A stretch of DNA of 64,000 bases from Archegozetes longisetosus. Lineage: Eukaryota > Arthropoda > Arachnida > Sarcoptiformes > Trhypochthoniidae. The stretch spans positions 8,096,001 through 8,160,000 of the forward strand of contig JAEMBT020000002.1 of assembly GCA_018873245.2 (NCBI GenBank). Direction: 5' to 3'. The translations under genes were made by a program, and so were the position numbers. A model generated the notes under the pieces. That model searched no databases and was not told where the DNA came from. It saw nothing but the letters and a program-made list of their open reading frames with translations. Of the stretch, positions 53,085 to 63,576 are shown piece by piece (the first letter of the stretch is position 1; each line of letters starts with the position of its first letter).

Positions 53085-53345
53085 GTGGAAAAAGTCAAAT
53101 AAACTAAGACTACAGACAAAACTTATGCTATAGAGCATTTAGTTGTCTGATCTGTAGATGGTGATACAGCTCTTTTATAAGAGTTCGGTCAATGTACTCG
53201 CTTAGGATCTCATTTGATACATCTCTAACCTCAAATACAACTACATTTATGTCTAGATTTAGTTAAGTTCAATTCTAAAAATAATTGTGAGCATCAAATC
53301 AATTAAACACTAAATATCATAAAAGTAGATCATTTTTAAACCTTT
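53085..53345. promoter_or_regulatory. conserved non-coding block, unit A copy
   Basis: It aligns over about 260 bp with 59460-59735. The core GATCTGTAGATGGTGATACA followed by GCTCTT is identical in both, and so are GAGTTCGGTCAATG, TTAGGATCTCATTTGA and AAATATCATAAAAGTAGAT. This is much better preserved than the sequence between it and the tetraspanin, although neither copy has an open frame. It could be a distal regulatory element, a small RNA gene or a younger dispersed repeat; the sequence alone does not decide. Confidence 0.35.
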
Positions 53346-53656
53346 CTAATGGTTGAAAATTTGAGAAGTTCGTGACTTTCATCCTGTGATGGATATTAAT
53401 TATTGTATGGTTAAACGAATTATCAAAACACCAAATGCGAACATAGAATCTTTAGAATATGTATATTAATTGGGATAATTTCACATCAAAGCCAAATAAT
53501 TACAAGTTCAGAAAAACAGGGACAGAAAATTCAACTCAATCATAGGCTGGACCTTAAAGACAACTTATAGGGACCTCGATAAAGATTAATAGACATTTGA
53601 TCAACTAGTTCTTTATAAGATATAAACAAATGTAAATAAGCAAAACGGTTATACCC

Positions 53657-54270
53657 CGATTGATAGAAATCCACTTTATAGACATTCCACTTCATAGACA
53701 TTTTATTTCATAGACATTTGATTAGAGAGACATTTTTAATCTATTCAAAATAATTTAAATTTATTTACACATCTGAGAAATTAAAATAATTGTATATTAA
53801 TTATACTGAAAGTCAAGTGCATCGAATCTCATATCTACTATTCCGTTAATCTCATAATCTTATGATAATTAAGATATTTAACACGTGCAAAATGCAAACT
53901 CGTTCAACTATTTTTCAATTGAATGAAAAGTGATTTTTATTTTGAGTCTATTCAGCTCAATATATCAATTTTTTATTAGAATATTTCTGCATATCTATAT
54001 TTGAATTTTATTAATTAGTTAGTGTTTGTGTAATCTATCTGTAAACTACGTCTGAATTAAGTTTTATTGAACCAAACAAAGGCAAAAATGATCATTTTTC
54101 AAAATTAGATTCAATTAGATTGTTTAGAATTAACATCAACAATCTCCTCGATAACCAGAATTTTCATTAGCGAATAATTAGTCTATGAAGTGAAATGTCT
54201 GTGAAGTAGAATGTCTATAAAGTGGGTGTCTACAAAGTGGATTTCTATAATGTGGATGTCTATAAACTGG
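53657..54270. repeat. inverted-repeat element with internal tandem arrays (foldback-like)
   Basis: The left arm, 53657-53735, and the right arm, 54181-54270, are inverted copies. TAGAAATCCACTTTATAGAC at the left matches the reverse complement of the right, TAGAAATCCACTTTGTAGAC. Each arm is itself an array of a 14-16 bp unit, CACTTTATAGACATTC, repeated about four to five times. The 440-bp core is AT-rich and non-coding. It lies between the two duplicated tetraspanin units. The design resembles foldback-type DNA elements or MITEs with subterminal repeats, but no clear target duplication was found. Confidence 0.65.
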
Positions 54271-55239
54271 GAAGACACCAAGCAAAACATGTGTTCTATT
54301 ATTTGAGATAAACTTTACGACATTAACAAACTTATTGAGTCAATTATTTTACGCGAAATGCGACACTTTTTCAGATTTGATATTCTAATAAAATAGTGAG
54401 TCATGTCAACTAAAACTAAAAATGATTACACAACTTTTCCAACAAACAGAATGTATAATTTGGTTACTATTTCAAATTAGAATCCTAAGAATAATTCTTT
54501 AATTGATTCTTTGAACAAATCTTATGTACTTGCCATTAAAGTTTGTTCAGCTTTTGACTTATTTCAAATAAACTTATGTTATACTTATGAATCAATTTGA
54601 TGAATAGTAGCAGAAAAAGGGTTTCGGTTAATATAAGAGTTGATATGAAACAAAGTTTGAACTGAACAGTTTATAAACCTACTGATAAGTCTAAACTTAT
54701 CTCTTTGACGTAGTTAAACGTTTTATCCTTTTTATCTGATGGAAAAAGTTGATATGAAAATTATTCTAAGTTAAAATATATATATTAACACAACTTCACA
54801 TAAAATGGTAGTATTGGCTCTATTTAAGTTTTAAAATGTATTTAATCAAAAGTTTTATTGACTAAGGCTTACAAAAGTACTAAAAAGTAGAATTAATCAT
54901 ATTTGATACACATATTTGATAAGATTATTGATGAGATTACAGATTAAAAACTAAATAGAACTAAAACCGATATAAAGTCATAAAAGCAAATAAGAGCATT
55001 AAATTAGAGAGAATTATAAATTATCTAAAATCTTATTGACAATTTCAAGTATTTAATAATAATTATAGGAATATAAAATTAACGGCAGTCAAATAGAATA
55101 CTTGAAGTTACAGTTCAAAACACACTATACACTCTTAGAGTTACGATTCACATCAAAGATCTTTAATCTCCTAATTCCTTCTAATTTTAATAATTGATTG
55201 GCATTTTTCCTAAATTTCGAATTAAGATACGCAAAAATT

Positions 55240-55972
55240 TTATTGCAAGCATATAATGACTGCAATAATGATTGCAATGCCTCCCAATAATCCAAATCGA
55301 TTCCTAAAATGTTTGTCAATCTTTCCAACACACTCTATTAATCGATTATATAATATTAAGAAAAGTTTGACATATGTTTGAATCCGAACTACTGATCTAA
55401 AGAGAAATACCGTCTTTAAATGAATCCGTGCAAAACGTTTGATTCGATTTGGGTTGTGCACAGCAAGAATACGGATAGCTTATTTCGAAACGTTCGTTTG
55501 CTTTCCAATCACTCGCATTGATAGCACCGCAACATTTCAGACCTAACTGCACGGCATCCAAACCCTTAATGGCCACAGAATCAGTTTCGTTCTCATACTT
55601 AATCATTTCCTTGACTCTATCCTCTAAGGCATCCTTCGACAACTTTAGTTAAATTAAATATTTTTAAAAATCAATTCAAGTGAAAGTTTAATTAAATAAT
55701 ACTTTAGGAATGAATACTTGAGGAAAAAACAAAAGACTGGCAACAAGCAGATCAATGAAAAGAATACTTTTCATCATACATCTATATGTAACTAACATAC
55801 AGTGGTTCTCTTTGATAGTACCACAACATCCCAACAATGCAATCAATATAAAGGATCCTTCGATAATTAAAGCGATGGCCACCTTGTTTGAAGCCTCCCC
55901 TGTTAGTTCCTGATAACGATGCATCTCAGCGATAATCGAGAACCTCTTGAATAATAAAAATGTACCAAGAAG
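55240..55972 (-). pseudogene. CD63-like tetraspanin (copy B, decayed or truncated)
   Basis: Three exons correspond to exons 2-4 of copy A: 55972-55703, 55642-55411 (232 nt, same length as in A) and 55334-55240. They remain in one open frame and keep the GCCGTIKENHCMLV segment of TM2-TM3, KCCGAINASDWKANE and PYSCC in the large loop, and the FGLLGGIAI start of TM4. Two losses suggest decay. No counterpart of exon 1 (GGMSCVKYLL, half of TM1) is found: the homologous place near 56,515 has lost the donor and is followed by foreign sequence. The frame also stops inside TM4 after VIICLQ, removing the rest of TM4 and the YEVV sorting tail. TM3 has also diverged strongly from A. A product from an internal Met (MHRYQEL) would lack TM1. 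It may be a pseudogene, or use a new first exon not recognised here. Confidence 0.75.
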
Positions 55973-56636
55973 CTAAATAATCAATAAAATTAAACCAATT
56001 AATAACTAATCAATTGAATTGCAATTCACTTTGAGCCCAAAACTGATGACTCGATCAATTTTCATGTGATTCATTGAAGCTTTCTAATTGTATCGTATCA
56101 ATTGTGTTAATATTTGATTCGTGTTTTAATACTTTTTCTAATAATTGATTTTTATTTGAATTCCAGAAAAGTCTTCCGTTAATCCTATTGTTTAGGACAT
56201 TAGAAATGTCAGTTTTATGAAATTTTTATCGTTAAATGAATAAATCACACTAATATTGAATAACATTATTAAGATTGAGATATAATTCAAGAAACAGAAT
56301 GCTGTTTAAACTAACAACTAAATTTTTCTATTCAAAGACAGAAATCAACTCAAAATTTTTCAATACTAAGAACTTTATTATTAAGAATTTGAAATCATTC
56401 AAAAGTTTTAGAAAGTCTTACAAATATTTAAATTTGGTATCTAATTAATTTAACATTGAGAAAAAATAAATGAGCATTTGATAGGAAAAACAGATATAAA
56501 CAATTAGATAGTTGCCAGAAATCTTAAATCAGTACAACTAATAATACAAGTGAAGTGCCAATAACTCTTAAACGGCAAGAGATATCAGAAGCAGACTTCT
56601 ACATAAATTTAGAGCAAGATTCAGGTATATTTTTTA

Positions 56637-56854
56637 TACTATCACCTCCAAAGGTCTTTGTAGAAATTCAAATTTCGCAAAAAATTGTAGTCAACATTTT
56701 AAGGGAATGCTATAAAACTATCACTAAATACTATTTTCTGAATACATACTATGATTGTTGTAAAACTTTTTAAAGTTAAAAATTAAAGTTTTGTTTTAAT
56801 ATGTCTTTCCCTTAATTTTCGGTGCAGAGTTTAACACCTTTGGAGGTGATAGTA
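56637..56854. repeat. 218-bp element with 19-bp inverted ends
   Basis: TACTATCACCTCCAAAGGT at 56637-56655 is exactly mirrored by ACCTTTGGAGGTGATAGTA at 56836-56854. If the outer TA on each side is the target duplication, the ends are CTATCACC...GGTGATAG, as in a Tc1/mariner-type MITE. It lies in unit B only. A short plus-strand frame runs through it (56555-56773) and is not considered a gene. Confidence 0.65.
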
Positions 56855-57088
56855 CCTATTGAAATATATCAGAAACAAGAATAGAAAAAGTGGTCCAAAA
56901 TGTGACTGATGAGGAATGGCAAAACCTTCACTGATATGTCTGATTGTTCAATACGATAACTGCATCAATTGATGGTCTTTAATGAGGAAGACTATGAGAA
57001 ATGACTGTAGAATTAAGCCTTTTGTAATTGGTTGGTTTAAAAATTGAAAAAACACTTGCCACTAATTAATAATGTACAGTCTTGGAAT

Positions 57089-57400
57089 TTATTTTGAGAT
57101 ACCGTATGCAGTCTATCACACAACTGTGAAATAATACAACTTTTCTCAGTTCAATAAATACTAAAGAATATAAATCTAAAAGCGAGTTGCACTACTGTTT
57201 TTATACAATATTTCTTGATAATGATCAGTCATTAAAAGAGCTAAGTTTTCCAAATCCTTTATGTCAATATTGAGTTCATTCTAATTTTTATTGTAAATTC
57301 AAATTTCTCATAAGTTGAAGGTTCATATGAATTGGTCAGTAAAGTGCATGTTATTTGACTAAGGATTTTATGAAAGGTCGCATACGGTATCTCAAAAATA
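57089..57400. repeat. 312-bp element with ~20-bp inverted ends
   Basis: TATTTTGAGATACCGTATGC near 57089-57110 is mirrored by GCATACGGTATCTCAAAAAT at 57380-57400 with one or two mismatches. The inside is AT-rich and non-coding. It is a MITE-like insertion in unit B, with no counterpart in unit A. Confidence 0.6.
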
Positions 57401-58474
57401 GATCCGATACTGTACTAGAGAGACTCTGCCCTCAACCATATCGAACCTTAACTCAATTATCAATTAATTACCAAACGATCAAGTGTTAAGTTAACAGATT
57501 TAAACACCCAACCAATTGAGCGAATCATCGATTGCTTTTAGAAATAAATTAAAGTTAAGCGAATAGTACCTTAAATCGACAAATCATTGGCACAACAGAT
57601 AGCTTTATGCTAACAGATGTTGATTCACTTTTCAGATGTGGTTGTCGTGTGATCAAAACAATAGCTAACCATTATGTGATCTGCGAACAGAATGTCACAA
57701 AATAAACTTCCTCTACAAGTGTTGTAATTACACCTAAACTTGAGCCATTTGATAAACTAACACTTTGAATCTACATTATAGGTAGGTTGCCAACTATCCA
57801 TCTTTACGCTGGAGTCTCTAGAGCAAGTGTAAAGCTAAGGATTAAAAATTATCCTTTGGTCCATTTGATTTTGAACTCGTTGGAAATAATCGTCAAAAAC
57901 GATTCTGTGATATCCTGTTTAGAACATTTTTGTGCAGTTTTCACTTGATCAAATATCGGTATCCTTGATTATAGATGTCCGCAATCTCGCTCTCATAGTA
58001 ATCACGACTAAATTACTTTCCAACTGATTCAAATTTGCATCCAAACTGAGCAAAAACACTCAAAATTGATAAATCTAGTTTCTCCTTTAGTTATTCTATC
58101 ATTGATCCAATTCTCATAAAATGATAACAAATCTATAAAGGTATTAAGCTCAATATTCAAGTATTTCACATCATATGGCAATGTGTTATAACTACCTCAA
58201 GACAATGAAAGCATTTACGACATACTCATTTACAAACATTTATCAGTAATGAAATAACGCTTTGTCATTGTTTACAATCAGAATGATTAAGACTTATTCT
58301 AATTTGACTCGTTTATGACTAGTTTGAACTTTTGAAGCTTAAAAGTTAAAAATGATACTCATTTAGATTTTCATTATTCGAAATTTGCAGACATCGATCA
58401 TTTGTTGTCTGTCTTATTCCTAGATTGATTTAAAATACAAATAAAAACTTAATAATCTTCCATAGCAACAATAA

Positions 58475-58630
58475 AAGTTGCCATGTCAACCCCCCTGTGA
58501 TATGCATCAATTTGTTGCAAAATCTGTTTTCTAATTTGTCTTGATTACTATACCGAATATTCTATGAGTTTATTGACATCTTCAATATTATGGTCTGATG
58601 GAAAGCATGCCATCACAACACGCCACAATC
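58475..58630 (+). repeat. dispersed repeat R1, copy 2
   Basis: It aligns with 13253-13410 (see that entry). Unit A of the duplication lacks it at the equivalent position (about 52,300), which supports insertion of a mobile element. It ends with GGTCTGATGGAAAGCATGCC and CACAACACGCC. Confidence 0.65.
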
Positions 58631-59459
58631 ATGTTGTCAATTATTAAGGTTTTCAGTGTATAGTTCATTACGAAGAATCGAAAATAATCCTAATAACTAA
58701 AGTACTTACAACTCTAAATTCGTGTCAATCGAATCAATTGAACAACACTGTGTTATTATTAATAGATATCGGATCAAAATTTGAAACTTTGAATCTCTTA
58801 GGAGCTTTTCAATATGATTATAACTCCCAAAAATATTTGCTAAGATTGAGGTTTAATTAAGCGCATTAATAATTATTTGCAGCAATTAATATTCTCAAAA
58901 GTATTTATACTTTTGGTTTCGATTCATATATCCCACTCAAAGTATTCTAAACTTTTATTCAAATTGAATATTTAAGTTTTAGTCAATTTAGATCTCTATT
59001 GACTTGTAGTCATATTAAAAAAATGAAAGTATGCGTCTTATCAACAGTTTGATACGCACGAGTGTAAACAGAATTAAAAGTTATATTGATATGAGTCAAA
59101 CTTATCATTTTTGAACGATAATGCTTTCAACGAATAAGTGAAAAGCTTAACGTGAGACATTTCTTATGAGAATTGCTAATGATGTAGAATATAAATAATG
59201 AATAAGAGAATATCTTAAGCTAACAGTCAATCTAAGCTTCAATTTATTGATTTTAAGCTTATGTAACTTGCAAAATCAGAACTTTCAAGAATTTATACCA
59301 AACTAAACAATTAGTTCATCCCTAGTAATTAAGTAAACTATTTCAGTTTACTTCAGATTTGTTTCAGAGCAAATGAATCCAAAGTTAATGTATGAATGTG
59401 GTCTCCAAAGTTCTTAAGTTTAATGATCGAGTTTGAAAGAGATTAGTAACTCATGAATA

Positions 59460-59735
59460 TTTAGGGGATAAAAGTCAAATAAACTGAGATTGTAGACAAG
59501 CTTATTCTATTGAATATTTAGTTGTTCGATCTGTAGATGGTGATACAGCTCTTTCAAGTGAGTTCGGTCAATGCCCATGCATTCCCTTAGGATCTCATTT
59601 GACGCATCTTTACCTTCAAATGCAAACTACATTTAGGTCTAGATAAAAGTTAAATTCAATTCTAGAAAAAATTGCCAACACCAGATCAATTAAACATCAA
59701 ATATCATAAAAGTAGATTATTTTTAAATTTCCAAA
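59460..59735. promoter_or_regulatory. conserved non-coding block, unit B copy
   Basis: The partner of 53085-53345. It lies some 450-730 bp upstream of the Frizzled start codon, so if it is regulatory it could now also act on Frizzled. It has a few small insertions relative to the A copy (for example CCCATGCATT) and no open frame. Confidence 0.35.
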
Positions 59736-60032
59736 ACAGTAAAAATGGCCAAAGATCCATTGGAGACAAAAAAATTGATGTAAAAGATAGATTGAGTTTT
59801 ACTGTAATGCAAGTATAGATTGGCTTTTATTTCAGTAATGGGAGGAACAAAAACACTTTAGCCCAAAGATTGTATGCATAGTAATCGTAACCATTTTGTA
59901 TATGTTAGCTTCAGTGCAAAGTCTTATTCTATTATTAGTTGAAGTGAACCAAAAGTGCAGTAAAACTAGTTTTTAAGTTAAATACGACCCATTATATGGT
60001 CTATGGATTGACCATAAAAAGTATTGTCAATT

Positions 60033-60040
60033 ATATAAAC
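60033..60040 (+). promoter_or_regulatory. possible TATA box of frizzled
   Basis: TATATAAA lies about 150 nt upstream of the Frizzled ATG, a fitting distance for a short 5' UTR. Such words are common in AT-rich DNA, so this is weak. Confidence 0.2.
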
Positions 60041-60188
60041 AGTAATTGTTTTTATTTATCTCACAATCACATTAATTAATTACAGAACCGATATGCGAGA
60101 CTATGTGTTGACCACCGGACTGTCTAATAGTTCATTAACGCCTTAATGCATTTACTCAAAATCATTTCTTATTAAGTGTGAATCAGAA

Positions 60189-61960
60189 ATGATTGGTTCG
60201 ACCTATTGGTTTCAGACTTTATTGCTTTGTTCGCTAACCTTTAGCGATCTCTGTCTCACTACTGTTTCCAGTCAAATCCTCAACTCAAGAGTATCTGACC
60301 GCGAAAGCCATGGAGTCATTCCACATCATGGAAGATGTGAACCCATAACAATCCGTTGTGTAAAGACATCCGATATAATGAGACAATTATGCCTAACCTT
60401 CTGAATCACCAAAAACAAGAAGATGCCGGACTCGAAGTCCACCAGTTCTTCCCTTTGGTCAAAGTTCAATGCAGTCCAGATCTGCAGTTCTTTTTGTGTT
60501 CAATGTATGCACCCGTCTGTACGATACTAGAACGAGCAATACCCCCGTGTCGGTCGTTATGTGAATCTGCCCGCAAAGGCTGTGAAAATCTTATGAATAA
60601 GTTCGGGTTCCGATGGCCCGAAACACTCGATTGCGATAAATTTCCGAAAGCGGGTGGAGAAGATCTCTGCGTTGGAGATAATAGCGAACGATCATCTGAT
60701 TCGTTATCAACTTCTTCGTCTAATAAGCCATTACCTAATAATAATCCGTTAGGAAAATATATTCCTCCCGGCACCAAAATGAACGCAAAGACAACGAATA
60801 CAAGCATAACTCGTGATTTAGGTTTTGTATGTCCGGTCAACTTCATGACTCCCCCTGGAATGGATTATGTGTTCAGAATTCAAGGAAAAGATCATAAGAA
60901 TTGTGGGGCTCCGTGTGATGGCATTCTGTTTAATAAGGATGAAAGAAAGATAATTCGTATGTGGACAGGGATGTGGGCAATATTATGCGTCATCTCAACA
61001 TCATTCACAGTCTTAACGTTCATGATCGACACCAAACGGTTCCAATATCCGGAGCGTCCCATCATTTTTCTCAGTATGTGCTATTTTTTTGTGGCACTCG
61101 TCTACATAATTGGTTTTGTATCGGGAGGCTCAGTGGCCTGTAATGACCCGTTCCCACCTCCGTCTGGTCAGACGAACGTTCAAATGATTCGCACAATAAC
61201 ACAGGGGAATAAGAAAGAGAAGTGTACTCTTCTATTCATGACACTATACTTCTTCACGATGTCGAGTGCCATTTGGTGGGTCATTCTGACGATCGCTTGG
61301 TTTCTGAGTGCCGGGTTGAAATGGAGTCACGAAGCCATCGAAAGCAATTCACATTATTTCCATCTACTTGCATGGGCTGTGCCTGCGATCAAAACAATAA
61401 CAGTTTTAGCTATGAATAAAGTAGAAGGAGATGTATTAAGTGGTGTCTGCTTTGTTGGTCTCTGGAATCAATCATATTTAGTTGGTTTTGTGCTGATCCC
61501 TCTATTTGCATATCTAGTAATTGGTTTTCTGTTTCTTTTCGCTGGTTTTGTTTCTTTATGGCGTATCCGTACACTTATGAAACTTGACGGAACTTTCAAA
61601 ACAGACAAACTGGAGAAATTGATGCTTAGAATCGGATTTTTTTCAGTGCTATATCTCTGTCCAGCAATATTGTTGTTGGCCTGTTATTACTACGAACAAA
61701 ACAATATCGATTCGTTTTTACTTTCGTGGTTAAGCGAGGTCTGCCACCGACACGAATTCAGCATCCCCTGCCCTTCTATTAAACCAGACAATAAGCCTTC
61801 GAAGCCATATCTAAGTGTTTTTCTAATTAAATATATCACTTGCCTTATGCCTGGAATCACTTCTGGGTTTTGGATTTGGTCAGAAAAGACTTTCAGCTCT
61901 TGGGCTAATTTTTTTAGACGAATGTGTTGCATGGATAATAGAAATGAAGCTTATGTATAA
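60189..61960 (+). CDS. Frizzled, Wnt receptor of the Fz1/2/7 class
   Basis: A single-exon gene for a seven-pass Wnt receptor. A signal peptide ([20 protein letters not shown]) is followed by the ten-cysteine CRD that binds lipidated Wnt, starting at HGRCEPITI and continuing with [46 protein letters not shown] and [11 protein letters not shown] polar Ser/Asn-rich linker leads to seven membrane helices (from about residue 258). The cytoplasmic tail has the Dishevelled-binding KTxxxW motif (KTFSSW) and ends in EAYV, a likely PDZ ligand. CRD wording and the short tail match Fz1/2/7 and fly Fz, not Fz3/6, 4, 5/8 or 9/10. As given, the frame breaks at 60351-60360, where ATCCGTTGTG stands for an expected ATC CCN NTG TGT (IPLC). 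One extra C restores an uninterrupted 590-residue protein, so an assembly error is the likeliest cause. Confidence 0.93.
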
Positions 61961-63074
61961 TATTTAATTTTTTATTCATTTCATGTATATTTAATTTCTA
62001 ATTCATTTTATGTAACATATATTCTATTATTTAAATGTTGAGCTTATCGTTAGTGTTATGCCTCCACTTGAAGTTTATCTTCTAAACTATTCCCATCAAA
62101 GTACTGCCATATTTTTAATTAAAACTGACTAACACTATTCGCAGCTGATAATTGGACTCATTTATTACTTAAATTGAAAACTTTTATAGAACTAATTTAA
62201 TCATTGTTAATATTCGTTTTAAGATGAATTCATTATAATCTGTACATAAATCCATTTGCATAACTTAATAAATCAGATTGATGCTTAAAATATCTTGTTT
62301 ATTGAATTTTTGTTTCAATTTACATCTCGACCTATTAATTATTCTCTATAGCTTGGTTTTGGGAACTTATAAGCTTATGAGATCGCAATTTGTAAAGCAC
62401 TTCACGTTCAATAGTAATAAATTGATTCCATAAACCGTAAGTATTATTATGCTAAGTAATCGATCAATTTTTAATCTTATTACATGAATGTTGTATGTCA
62501 CGTTATAATCCTTAAAAACAAATTATGCAGTTATGATATTAGAAAATAGATTAGAAAATGGAATTAAAAAACCTGAAAAACAAAGAAATCCACTTGAGAA
62601 TTGAGAGCAGAATATTATATATTCACGTATCAACCTATTTCTACTCACTATTCATTCATAACTAGTCAAATAATAAAGCAATAATTACTTCAATCATTTA
62701 ACACTAATCTATATCATTGCGAAGGCTGACAACATTAACTTTTTTTCAGTTCTAACTACTTAATCCTATAATTCAATGAAATTTAAATGCAGTAATTATT
62801 CGTTTGGATTGTATATCAACAGTAAAGACCAAAGAGAAATTAAACCGTTCATAACAAGACTAGATGTTTGCGTCGGCAACATTTTTCATTTACTTGTATT
62901 ATATGAATAGAAATATATTGAAATTAAGTTTTGTTTTGCTGAGTTAGGGCAACTTAAAATGCTAATTGCTATTAAAAACTTTAACATTAACTATTGAATA
63001 TTTATTATGTATCTAGAAATGAGTTTGATCAAACAATAGAATATGAATGAATAAATAGTAAAACATATAAAAGA
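61961..63074. other. 3' UTR of frizzled and convergent spacer
   Basis: It runs between the frizzled stop and the convergent SOSS-B gene. AATAAA at 62267-62272, about 310 nt past the stop, is the best polyadenylation signal for frizzled. The rest is AT-rich, with nothing recognised. Confidence 0.45.
62267..62272 (+). terminator. polyadenylation signal of frizzled (candidate)
   Basis: The canonical hexamer AATAAA, in a suitable position after the frizzled stop codon. Others may be used. Confidence 0.4.

Positions 63075-63576
<502 letters not shown>

Larger units (their letters stand above)
49840..53345. repeat. segmental duplication, unit A
   Basis: A 3.5-kb unit containing tetraspanin A and its upstream flank. 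It aligns in the same order and orientation with 54835-59740. Anchor pairs are 49860-49925 with 54853-54950, the gene exons, 50975-51110 with 56036-56185, 51340-51420 with 56460-56520, 51650-51735 with 57590-57690, 51985-52165 with 58205-58355, 52640-52900 with 59040-59270 and 53090-53345 with 59465-59735. Non-coding anchors still align by eye at perhaps 65-80%, so the duplication is not ancient. Confidence 0.82.
54835..59740. repeat. segmental duplication, unit B
   Basis: A 4.9-kb partner of 49840-53345. It is longer because of insertions absent from A: two inverted-repeat elements at 56637-56854 and 57089-57400, and dispersed repeat R1 at about 58475-58630. These insertions postdate the duplication. 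About 1.5 kb of unrelated sequence, with the foldback-like element, separates the units. Confidence 0.8.

Noticed and set aside
60466-60846. 126-codon minus-strand frame opposite frizzled
   Set aside because: Antisense shadow of the CRD and linker, with no domain of its own.
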